From Anabaena cylindrica PCC 7122 (GTDB taxonomy: Bacteria > Cyanobacteriota > Cyanobacteriia > Cyanobacteriales > Nostocaceae), in contig NC_019771.1 in NCBI RefSeq assembly GCF_000317695.1, positions 5,074,001-5,138,000 on the forward strand: a stretch of 64,000 bases of DNA. Direction: 5' to 3'. Position 1 is the first letter of the stretch. Each line of letters starts with the position of its first letter. Below, one piece after another: positions 25,465 through 33,138 of this stretch. Position numbers and translations under genes: made by a program. The notes beneath the pieces are model-generated. The model saw only the letters and a program-made list of their open reading frames with translations. It was not told where the DNA came from and did no database searches.

Positions 25465-26478
25465 ATGAACTCATCATTATTCTTTAAAGAAGTAACCCTG
25501 ATCTTTAAATTTATTCAAGATTTATTTTTGGGAGTTCAAAAACTTTTAATGCCTCCCAAAGCTTTCTCCTGGCAAACATTCATTTATTTAAGTGTATTTT
25601 CTTGGGGAACTTCATATTTTGCGCTAGGTTTTATAAAAGACATAATTGCATTAACAGGTTGGTTATTTTTAATAGCTGGTACAGCTTGGTATACCACTGA
25701 TGATCCTTTAAGAGTACCTGGTACTTTTATGCCGGTTGGAGCATTAATAACTGGATTATTAGTCAGTGTTTTTGCTTTTGGACATCAGGTAAATGTAGTT
25801 ACACCTAGAACCATCGTTCTCTGGCCAACAATCGCTGCCATCATTACCGCAATACCAGAATTTTTTGCAGGAACAGGGACACAAGCAAAAGCTGCTATTC
25901 CCAAACTAGAAACCCGCCAAAAAATAATCGTATTGATTGCTTGGTCTATGTTGATAAGCTGTTGGCTTCAGTTTTATTTTGTCATAGATAAATGGTTAAA
26001 AGAATATCCAAGTTTATCCGTAGATAATTTTCAACGCAGTACCTTTGTAATTAGACTAGAACCAAAAACTGAAAAACCAAAAAATGGTGAGACTATCTTA
26101 AATAAAATTCAACCACTCATAGAAGAAGAAATAGTTACCAAACCTTGGGCAGAAGTAGAGAGATGGTTGTTAGAAGCTAATAAGGAGGTTGGGAATTTAG
26201 GAAACAGAATGATTGATAAAAATCTGGTTAAATATAAAGAACAAAAACTATGGAGTGTTGAACCCCGTGTAGTCAACATCGAATCAGGATACAGATTAGA
26301 TATCCTCAGCATTTGGAAAGGCCCAAGCTCAAATTCACGCGGTTTTTATATCCAGAAATCTTGTCGCATCCAACCAATTGCATCCGTCAATCAACCAGAA
26401 AATAAAAACGCAGTCGCTGGAATTGAATGCGATCGCATTAACAGATTTTACCTTGGTTCCCCACCACCACAACAGTAA
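25465..26478 (+). CDS. fraD: Septal junction protein FraD
   Basis: Structural component of septal junctions that connect neighbouring cells of the filament. 337 residues. The N-terminal half has about five transmembrane segments (from WQTFIYLSVFSWGTSYFALG to the segment around 155-175, LIAWSMLISCWLQFYF). It is followed by a periplasmic domain with helical stretches (EEEIVTKPWAEVERWLLEANKEV). TAWYTTDDPLR, GTFMPVGALITG and TPRTIVLWPT are conserved in FraD. It follows fraC by 129 bp and precedes fraE by 71 bp. Confidence 0.9.
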   Translation: MNSSLFFKEVTLIFKFIQDLFLGVQKLLMPPKAFSWQTFIYLSVFSWGTSYFALGFIKDIIALTGWLFLIAGTAWYTTDDPLRVPGTFMPVGALITGLLVSVFAFGHQVNVVTPRTIVLWPTIAAIITAIPEFFAGTGTQAKAAIPKLETRQKIIVLIAWSMLISCWLQFYFVIDKWLKEYPSLSVDNFQRSTFVIRLEPKTEKPKNGETILNKIQPLIEEEIVTKPWAEVERWLLEANKEVGNLGNRMIDKNLVKYKEQKLWSVEPRVVNIESGYRLDILSIWKGPSSNSRGFYIQKSCRIQPIASVNQPENKNAVAGIECDRINRFYLGSPPPQQ

Positions 26479-26524
26479 GGGTTTGGGGAGATAGTGAAGA
26501 TGGAGACTGAGACAAGAAGAAGTT

Positions 26525-26549
26525 TACCAATTACCAATTACCAATCACT
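26525..26549. repeat. CCAATTA heptamer repeat at the fraE start
   Basis: Three to four tandem CCAATTA-type heptamers ending directly at the fraE ATG, in the place where a ribosome binding site would lie. The same arrangement is seen before ndhD3 (51107-51150). Confidence 0.75.
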
Positions 26550-27329
26550 ATGAACATAGCTAGAACCTTCGTGATGTCAAAAAATGTATTTCATGAAGTG
26601 ATACGCGATCGCATCCTGTATATCATCGGTTTTTATGCACTCATCCTGGCTGTTGCTAACCGTACCATTTTTGAATTTAGTGCTACAAGCCAAGACAAAA
26701 TATTTTTAGATGTCGGACTGTCAGTAATGAACGTCATCGGTTTAATTATTGCCATCTTTATAGGTACAGGACTCGTTAACAAAGAAATAGAAAAACGTAC
26801 TATTCTCATGCTAATTGCCAAACCTATCAGTCGCAGTGAATTTATTACTAGTAAATACTTAGGTTTATCTGGTGTATTGGCAGTACTTGTAGCCGCAATG
26901 ACAGTTATTTATCTAGGATTTTTACAATTTAGTAAAATGTCCTATCCGATAGAAAGCATTCTCATTGCTTCGTTTTTCTTATTTTTACAATTAACCTTAG
27001 TTACCGCTGTAGCCATCACTTTAGGAGTTTTTACCAGTTCCCTCATAGCCACAGCCTTAACATTTGCAGTTTATTTAATGGGAAATATTACACAAGATTT
27101 AGTTGCACTTGGTCGTCTTAGTCAAAACTCTGGTGTAGAACGCATTACCCAAGCTTTATATCTTGTACTCCCAGATTTATCTCGCTTGGATTTGAAAAAT
27201 GATGCCGTTTATGGTTTACAAGCAATGCCTGATATAATCACACTGATTACTAATGCAGTCTATGGTTTACTTTATAGCTTCATGCTGTTAGCAGTTGCTA
27301 TTTTTATATTCTTACGTAGAGAGTTTTAA
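26550..27329 (+). CDS. fraE: ABC-2 type permease FraE
   Basis: A 259-residue polytopic membrane protein of the ABC-2 permease family, third gene of the fraCDE operon; needed for filament integrity and heterocyst maturation in Anabaena. Six predicted transmembrane segments include ILYIIGFYALILAVANRT, VMNVIGLIIAIFIGTGLV, YLGLSGVLAVLVAAMTVIYL and the C-terminal YGLLYSFMLLAVAIFIFL. The GTGLVNKEIEKRTILMLIAKPISR segment is typical of ABC-2 permeases. No ATPase partner lies alongside. The start codon has no Shine-Dalgarno sequence because an STRR abuts it. Confidence 0.88.
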   Translation: MNIARTFVMSKNVFHEVIRDRILYIIGFYALILAVANRTIFEFSATSQDKIFLDVGLSVMNVIGLIIAIFIGTGLVNKEIEKRTILMLIAKPISRSEFITSKYLGLSGVLAVLVAAMTVIYLGFLQFSKMSYPIESILIASFFLFLQLTLVTAVAITLGVFTSSLIATALTFAVYLMGNITQDLVALGRLSQNSGVERITQALYLVLPDLSRLDLKNDAVYGLQAMPDIITLITNAVYGLLYSFMLLAVAIFIFLRREF

Positions 27330-27372
27330 AGGAAGGAGTTCGGAGTTCGGAGTCAGGAGTCAGGAGTTAGAA
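27330..27372. repeat. GGAGTC(A)/GGAGTTC heptamer repeat after fraE
   Basis: Five or six imperfect tandem heptamers directly after the fraE stop codon. An inverted counterpart (CTCCTGACTCCTGACTCC) lies at 27577-27594, so the 275-bp gap before the ABC permease could fold on itself. Nothing else was identified in the gap. Confidence 0.75.
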
Positions 27373-27604
27373 GTCAGAAATTAAAACATTCGAGACTTTA
27401 ATAAACCATTAACAAGCAACAGGTAATTACTTCAATCGTAAGTATTCAGGATAAAGAATAGTTCAAGTCATGAGAATAAAGGCTTTTTTAGTCAAATTTG
27501 ATGATTTTGATAAAATATCACTTTTCTCTATTCTTCATTTCATAAGCATTCTGAACCGCAGGTCTGCGTAGCGTCTCCTGACTCCTGACTCCTTCTTCTT
27601 ACCT

Positions 27605-28492
27605 TTAATCTTCTTCCCAAGTTCGTAACTGCAAATAAACTAATAGCAAAGTTACAGCTAACAAGACAGTTGCTACTGCTGCTGCGTAACCGAAATCAAA
27701 TTGACCAAAAGCTTCTTGATAAATGTAATAAACTAATAAATTAGTAGAATTTAAAGGGCCACCACCTGTAATTACATAAACAGGTTCAAAACTCCGCAAT
27801 GTAAAAATAGCAGTGGTGACAGTAGCGAATATTAAAGTAGGTTGTAATCCTGGTAAAGTAATATGCCAAAATTGTTGCCAATCATTAGCACCATCCAATT
27901 CTGCTGCTTCATAACGACTATAAGGAATTGTTTGCAGCCCAGCTAAAAAAACCACCATATTGAAACCTAGTTGTTTCCAAATACTAAATAAAATTATGAC
28001 TGGCATTGCCCAAAAAGTATCTCCTAACCAAGATATTGGCTGAATAGCAAAAAAATTCAAAAGTCCATTGACTGGCCCAGTATTTTGAAACAACCAGCGA
28101 AATCCTAAACCAGCAGCAACGAGAGAGACAATTGAAGGCAGAAAATAGGCACTTCTTAAAATTCCTCTCAAAGCAATGGAACGGTTTAATAATACTGCTA
28201 ACCCCAAGGGGATGACTAAACTCGGAAAGAGGCTACCAAGGGTGAAATAAACAGTGTTAAAAATAACTTGCCAAAAATCAGAGTTGAGTAGCAAACGCCA
28301 GTAATTTTTAAAGCCTACTAAATAAGTCCCCGTTGAAGTAAAACTACCAGCGGTAAAACTGAGATAAAACAAATAGATAATAGGCCAAATAATAAATAAG
28401 CCTAACAAAATCAATGCGGGTGTGAGAAAAATCCAAGCAGCGACTGTATCATTATCCAGCAATTGCATAGACGAAAATCGGGATGGTTTCAT
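27605..28492 (-). CDS. Sugar ABC transporter permease, MalF/UgpA type
   Basis: A 295-residue inner-membrane permease of a carbohydrate ABC importer (CUT1 family) with six transmembrane segments, starting AAWIFLTPALILLGLFIIWPIIYLFYLSF. The EAA loop that contacts the ATPase is clear: YEAAELDGANDWQQFWHITLPG (about residues 196-217). The partner permease, solute-binding protein and ATPase are not adjacent, so this is an orphan locus and the sugar cannot be stated. It is divergent from purN, 36 bp away. Confidence 0.9.
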   Translation of the reverse strand: MKPSRFSSMQLLDNDTVAAWIFLTPALILLGLFIIWPIIYLFYLSFTAGSFTSTGTYLVGFKNYWRLLLNSDFWQVIFNTVYFTLGSLFPSLVIPLGLAVLLNRSIALRGILRSAYFLPSIVSLVAAGLGFRWLFQNTGPVNGLLNFFAIQPISWLGDTFWAMPVIILFSIWKQLGFNMVVFLAGLQTIPYSRYEAAELDGANDWQQFWHITLPGLQPTLIFATVTTAIFTLRSFEPVYVITGGGPLNSTNLLVYYIYQEAFGQFDFGYAAAVATVLLAVTLLLVYLQLRTWEED

Positions 28493-28528
28493 GATAATCT
28501 TATTCAGTCATACGATATTCATCATTCT

Positions 28529-29183
28529 ATGAGTCAATATTACCCGATTGAGGTTGCATCTAGCCTAATTTCTCCTGACATTTCTAGTACAAAATTCACA
28601 TCAGATACTCCCTTGAAATTAGGAGTTATGGCTTCTGGAAATGGTAGTAATTTTGAGGTAGTTGCTGAAGCTATCCAAGAAGGCACATTAAACGCTAAAA
28701 TTCAAGTTTTAATTTACAATAATCCTTCGGCTAAGGCAGCAACAAGGGCAGCAAATCACGGTGTAGAAGCTATTCTATTAAATCACCGCGACTATAAAAG
28801 CCGCAAAGATTTGGACAGAGAAATTGTTAAGACTTTGCAGCAGTATGATGTAGACTTGGTGATCATGGCAGGTTGGATGCGTCTGGTGACACAAGAATTA
28901 ATTGACGCTTTTCCTGACAAAATTATTAATATCCATCCCAGCTTGTTGCCTAGTTTTAAGGGTGTTAGGGCTGTGGAACAAGCTTTAGCAGCAGGAGTGA
29001 AAATAACAGGTTGTACTGTGCATCTCCTCCGTTTAGAAATGGACAGTGGCCCAATTTTGATGCAAGCGGCAGTACCAGTATTACCGGATGATACGGCGGA
29101 AACACTACACGCTAGAATCCAATTACAGGAACATCTAATTTTACCATTAGCGATCGCTTCTCTAGCCTCTCATAGCAGAATAC

Positions 29184-29206
<23 letters not shown>
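28529..29206 (+). CDS. purN: Phosphoribosylglycinamide formyltransferase PurN
   Basis: Transfers formyl from 10-formyl-THF to GAR in purine synthesis. 226 residues from ATG 28529 (MSQYYPIEV); the frame extends 22 codons upstream into the divergent permease gene and is not used. Conserved blocks: GVMASGNGSNF (phosphate loop), VDLVIMAGWMRLV, the active-site IINIHPSLLPSFKG (catalytic Asn and His) and a DSGPI segment with Asp. The last residues (RIQESGVRS) are encoded by the following heptamer repeat, which supplies the stop codon. Confidence 0.95.
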
Positions 29207-29364
<158 letters not shown>

Positions 29365-29387
29365 AAAAATTGCTCTATTACGTTGTA

Positions 29388-29443
29388 TCTTTCCAATTAC
29401 CAATTACCAATTACCAATTACCCATTACCCATTACCCATTACC
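29388..29443. repeat. CCAATTA/CCCATTA heptamer array
   Basis: A second, unrelated heptamer family (ACCAATT then ACCCATT units, about seven copies) following the GGAGTCA array, between purN and the phosphohexomutase gene. Confidence 0.9.
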
Positions 29444-29487
29444 TATATAAATGTTACAATCCTCAGTTAGAAATTAAGGATATATTT

Positions 29488-30930
29488 ATGCCAGTTTTAA
29501 CTAGCCCAATCAAGTTTGGTACAGATGGCTGGCGGGGCGTAATTGGCGAGGAATTCACTTTTGAACGCCTAGCCCTAGTAGCAACCGTTGCCGCCAAAGT
29601 TTTATATAGTACTTATTTTCCTACGGTAGGTAATCGCACAATTATTATTGGTTACGATCGCCGTTTTATGGCTGAAGAGTTTGCCCGTGTTGTCGCTAAT
29701 GCTGTGACTGCTGTGGGCTTTGATGTCCTATTTAGCGAAACTTTTGCCCCCACACCGGCATTTAGTTGGGCAGCTAAAGAACTCAATGCGTTAGGGGCGC
29801 TAGTCGTTACAGCTAGTCATAATCCTGGCAAATACTTAGGCTTAAAAGTCAAAAGCGCTTTTGGGGGTTCTGTACCGCCAGAAGTTACCAACGAAATAGA
29901 AAGTTTGTTAACCGTAGATGTACCACCCGCAGCCACGACAGGGAAAGAAGAGAAGTTTGATCCCTGGCCTAGTTATTGTCAAGCATTAGCGGCTAAAGTT
30001 GATATTGGTAAAATTAGGGAAGCGATCGCATCTGACAAATTAACATTATTTGTTGATGTTATGCATGGTGCAGCGGCGAGTGGATTGGGTAGACTGTTAG
30101 GCGAACAAGTCAAAGAAATCAATACCAACCGTGATCCCCTGTTTGCAGGTGGTGCGCCCGAACCTTTGCCAAAATACCTTTCCCAGCTATTTAAAGTCAT
30201 GAAAACTCATGGGAAAAGTAAGAAACCAGGTTTAACTGTAGGTTTAGTATTTGATGGAGATTGCGATCGCATTGCCGCAGTAGACAAAGACGCTAATTTC
30301 CTCAGTTCCCAAATCTTAATCCCCATATTAATAGATCACCTCACCCGCAGGCGTAACTTTACAGGCGAAATCGTCAAAACAGTTAGCGGTTCTGACATCA
30401 TTCCCCTTGTTGCTAAATTACTGAATTTACCTGTATTTGAAACCGCCGTCGGTTATAAATACATTGCTGACAGAATGTTAGATACAGAGGTATTACTTGG
30501 TGGTGAAGAATCCGGTGGCATTGGCTATGGCAGTCATATTCCCGAACGAGATGCCCTACTTTCTGCATTGTATGTCTTAGAAGCAGTTGTAGAATCAGGC
30601 TTAGATTTAGGTGATTATTATCGCCAATTGCAACAACAAACCAATTTCAATTCAACCTATGATCGCATAGATTTACCTTTAGCAAATATGGACGTAAGAG
30701 GACGGTTATTGCAACAACTGCAAACCCAACCTTTAACAGAAATTGCCGGGTTAGCAGTGATTGATTGCAAAACCATCGACGGTTATAAATTCCGTCTCGC
30801 TGATCAAAGTTGGTTAATGATTCGCTTTAGTGGCACTGAACCAGTTTTACGCCTTTATTGCGAAGCACCCACACTAGAACAAGTTCATCAAACCCTAGCT
30901 TGGGCAAAAACCTGGGCAGAATCGAATTAG
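29488..30930 (+). CDS. Phosphoglucomutase/phosphomannomutase family protein
   Basis: Alpha-D-phosphohexomutase superfamily, 480 residues; interconverts hexose 1- and 6-phosphates for glycogen or cell-wall precursor metabolism. The start is at ATG 29488 (MPVLTSPIKFGTDGWRG) with AAGGA at 29476-29480; the 35 upstream open codons are read from the STRR and are not real. It has the phosphoserine loop VVTASHNPGKYLG, the Mg-binding loop FDGDCDRIAAVD, the sugar-binding GGEESGG and the phosphate-binding MIRFSGTEPVLRLY. Exact substrate preference is not decidable from sequence. Confidence 0.93.
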   Translation: MPVLTSPIKFGTDGWRGVIGEEFTFERLALVATVAAKVLYSTYFPTVGNRTIIIGYDRRFMAEEFARVVANAVTAVGFDVLFSETFAPTPAFSWAAKELNALGALVVTASHNPGKYLGLKVKSAFGGSVPPEVTNEIESLLTVDVPPAATTGKEEKFDPWPSYCQALAAKVDIGKIREAIASDKLTLFVDVMHGAAASGLGRLLGEQVKEINTNRDPLFAGGAPEPLPKYLSQLFKVMKTHGKSKKPGLTVGLVFDGDCDRIAAVDKDANFLSSQILIPILIDHLTRRRNFTGEIVKTVSGSDIIPLVAKLLNLPVFETAVGYKYIADRMLDTEVLLGGEESGGIGYGSHIPERDALLSALYVLEAVVESGLDLGDYYRQLQQQTNFNSTYDRIDLPLANMDVRGRLLQQLQTQPLTEIAGLAVIDCKTIDGYKFRLADQSWLMIRFSGTEPVLRLYCEAPTLEQVHQTLAWAKTWAESN

Positions 30931-31009
30931 AAGAGATGGGGAAGAGAGGAGAATAAATTTCTATCTATTCCCTATTCACTGCTTACTGTCAACTGTCACC
31001 TAATTTTTA

Positions 31010-31588
31010 ATGACAAAAATACTCGTAGTAGCTACAGGAAATCCCGGTAAATTGAGGGAAATGCAAGCTTATTTAGCTGATTCTGGTTGGGAATTAACCC
31101 TCAAACCAGATGATTTAGAAGTGGAAGAAACAGGGGCAACTTTTGCTGCAAATGCTTGTATCAAAGCCTCTGAGGTTGCTATAGCTACCGGAAATTGGGC
31201 GATCGCAGATGATTCCGGTTTAGCTGTAGATGCCCTCAATGGTTCACCTGGTGTTTATTCTGCCCGTTATGGCAATACAGACGCAGAACGTATTTCTCGG
31301 TTATTACGAGAGTTAGGCGATACAGCAAATCGTCAAGCCCAGTTTATCTGTGCAGTAGCAGTTGCAAATCCTGCTGGGGAAATAGTTCTGCAATCTGAAG
31401 GTATTTGTCGTGGTGAAATTCTTTATTCAACCCGTGGTGAAGGTGGTTTTGGTTATGATCCCATTTTTTATGTCCCAGAAAAGCAATTAACTTTTGCCGA
31501 AATGTCACCGGATTTGAAAAAGTCAATTAGTCATCGTGGTAATGCTTTGAAAAGTTTAGTTCCTCAGTTGGTGCAGGTGTTGGGGTAA
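31010..31588 (+). CDS. rdgB: XTP/dITP diphosphatase RdgB (HAM1 family)
   Basis: House-cleaning pyrophosphatase hydrolysing ITP, XTP and dITP to keep inosine/xanthosine bases out of DNA and RNA. 192 residues. The N-terminal phosphate loop VVATGNPGKLREM, catalytic ADDSGLAVDALNGSPGVYSARY, GEGGFGYDPIFYVPE and SHRGNAL are all present. It lies 79 bp downstream of the phosphohexomutase on the same strand. Confidence 0.96.
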   Translation: MTKILVVATGNPGKLREMQAYLADSGWELTLKPDDLEVEETGATFAANACIKASEVAIATGNWAIADDSGLAVDALNGSPGVYSARYGNTDAERISRLLRELGDTANRQAQFICAVAVANPAGEIVLQSEGICRGEILYSTRGEGGFGYDPIFYVPEKQLTFAEMSPDLKKSISHRGNALKSLVPQLVQVLG

Positions 31589-31629
31589 GGGTTTTTTTGG
31601 GGTTACTTGTTTTCTATTGGGGATGTTTT

Positions 31630-31685
31630 TAACGAACCGCAAAGGCACGAAGAACGCGAAGGAAGAGGGGAAGAAGAGGAAGACA
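31630..31685. repeat. GAACCGCAAAGGCACGAAG-type repeat
   Basis: Imperfect tandem repeat of the same family as at 15869-15925, followed by GAAGAGGGGAAG. Located in the 273-bp gap between rdgB and higA, which otherwise shows nothing recognisable. Confidence 0.65.
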
Positions 31686-31861
31686 GCAAAACTAATTAAT
31701 TTTTATAGTGTGTCAAACTTCCTTCATTCACCTTACTATATTAACAAAAGCTTACAGTTTTTATATGGAGGTTGATAAATGATAGAACTAGCGAAAAAGG
31801 TGTTATATTGCCCGCTAGGTATGTACCTCCTGACAGCGAAATCCGCTGTATCAGACAAATA

Positions 31862-32173
31862 TTAGGCTAAAACTTGCATATCCCCAGTTGATATCCAAGG
31901 AGAAATGGTTGCTTTAATTTCTTTACCAATCTTTTGTTCAGCCAGTCTGAGTTCATAATTTTTTTGCAAATTCATCCAAAATTCAGCACTAGTACCAAAC
32001 CATTGTCCTAGACGTAATGCAGTGTCAGCAGTAATTGACCTTTGACCATTAATTATTTCGGTAATTCTATTTTTTGGGACATGAAGCAACCTAGCTAATT
32101 CACTTGCACTTATTCCTAATTCATGCAGTTCATCAGCTAAAATTTCTCCAGGATGAATAGGTGGACGTGCCAT
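31862..32173 (-). CDS. higA: HigA family antitoxin
   Basis: A 103-residue XRE-type helix-turn-helix antitoxin: MARPPIHPGEILADELHELGISASELARLLHVPKNRITEIINGQRSIT-type sequence with the HTH at about residues 22-45. It binds and neutralises HigB and represses the operon. It lies 11 bp after the toxin gene; the toxin-first order is characteristic of higBA. Confidence 0.92.
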   Translation of the reverse strand: MARPPIHPGEILADELHELGISASELARLLHVPKNRITEIINGQRSITADTALRLGQWFGTSAEFWMNLQKNYELRLAEQKIGKEIKATISPWISTGDMQVLA

Positions 32174-32184
32174 ATAATTCTCCT

Positions 32185-32484
32185 TCAGTGATAATCTGTA
32201 ATTTCTATGTTGAAAGGTTTTAGTTCATCATCTGGCCAATTGAAACAAATTCGCCATTTTTCATTAATGTGGATGCTGTATTGGCCGTCTCTATCACCTT
32301 CTAAGGACTCAAAATGATTACTTGGTAATAACATTAAATCCTTTTTACTAGTAGCCGCCTCTAATATTTCAAGCCGTCTGTATGCTTGTCTAGTAAAAGC
32401 TTGAAACTCTTTTACTCTCTCACCTAAAGCGAATTGCTCCGTCCTTTTATCTCGATATTTTGGATAATTTTCTGACGGAGACAT
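32185..32484 (-). CDS. higB: HigB family mRNA interferase toxin
   Basis: A 99-residue RelE/ParE-superfamily toxin that cleaves mRNA on ribosomes. It has the family pattern: FESLEGDRDGQYSIHINEKWRICF (basic and aromatic active-site region) and a C-terminal IEITDYH. The N-terminal MSPSENYPKYRDKRTEQFALGERV matches the usual start (KDKxTExxFxGERV). No truncation or frameshift seen, so the pair appears intact. Confidence 0.9.
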   Translation of the reverse strand: MSPSENYPKYRDKRTEQFALGERVKEFQAFTRQAYRRLEILEAATSKKDLMLLPSNHFESLEGDRDGQYSIHINEKWRICFNWPDDELKPFNIEITDYH

Positions 32485-32503
32485 ATCTTAAACAATAGTA
32501 GAT

Positions 32504-32527
32504 GTTATGCGTTACGTAACCTATAAC
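32504..32527 (-). promoter_or_regulatory. Candidate higBA operator palindrome
   Basis: A 24-bp near-palindrome with a perfect GTTACGTAAC core (32511-32520) and GTTAT/ATAAC outer arms; only four of its 24 positions fail to match. It lies 20 bp upstream of higB and just downstream of a possible -10 element (TATACT, 32540-32535 on the minus strand), where HigA binding would block transcription. Confidence 0.55.
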
Positions 32528-32660
32528 TTTTTTTAGTATAGCATGATAAAACTACAAAAGGCGCTGCTGATGTTAGAGATGAAGAAAAATCTTGACAATA
32601 CCTCATCCCTTAATTCCACAACGCCCAATATTTTAATACTCAGAACTCAGAACTCAGAAC

Positions 32661-32999
32661 TTAAACAGCTTCTGTGTTCTTTTCCCCGGTACGAATACGG
32701 ATAACTTGCTCTACAGGAGAGATGAAAATCTTACCATCACCAATTTCTCCAGTTCGGGCAGCTGAGATAATTTTATCAACCACCATATCTACCTGGGAAT
32801 CTTCAACAACGATTTCCACCTTGAGTTTTTGTAGAAACTCAACCGTGTATTCCGAACCCCGGTAGCGTTCAGTTTGACCTTTTTGTCGTCCAAAACCACG
32901 GACTTCAGAAATTGTCATGCCCACAATTCCCGCATTCACCAAGGCAATTTTTACCTCATCCAGCTTAAATGGACGGATAATAGCTTCTACTTTTCTCAT
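32661..32999 (-). CDS. glnB: Nitrogen regulatory protein P-II
   Basis: Trimeric signal protein sensing 2-oxoglutarate and ATP/ADP; in cyanobacteria it controls PipX/NtcA, N-acetylglutamate kinase and nitrogen transport. 112 residues from ATG 32999 (MRKVEAIIRPFKL); a TTG three codons upstream is not needed. The T-loop RYRGSEYTVEF places Ser49 and Tyr51 exactly, Ser49 being the cyanobacterial phosphorylation site. GDGKIFISPVEQVIRIRTGE is the C-terminal signature. AGGA lies 10 nt ahead of the ATG. Confidence 0.97.
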   Translation of the reverse strand: MRKVEAIIRPFKLDEVKIALVNAGIVGMTISEVRGFGRQKGQTERYRGSEYTVEFLQKLKVEIVVEDSQVDMVVDKIISAARTGEIGDGKIFISPVEQVIRIRTGEKNTEAV

Positions 33000-33138
33000 T
33001 TTTTGCAATTCCTGACTTCTAAGAGCATCGTTTATATATCTAACCAGATTAGTTGTCTAAAGCTGTAACTATAGAGCTACTGTTTAACTTGAGTTTGATG
33101 TATTGTATTTCACCACTGCTCAGGTGTCTAGACCTTAC

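Noticed and set aside
28463..28528. Upstream extension of purN into the permease gene
   Set aside because: It overlaps the divergent gene and the family starts near 28529.
29383..29487. N-terminal 35 codons ahead of the phosphohexomutase
   Set aside because: They are read from the heptamer array; the ATG at 29488 has an AAGGA and matches the family start.
33009..33130. NtcA box (GTA-N8-TAC) upstream of glnB
   Set aside because: The nearest candidate has ten bases between GTA and TAC, not eight, so I do not call it.
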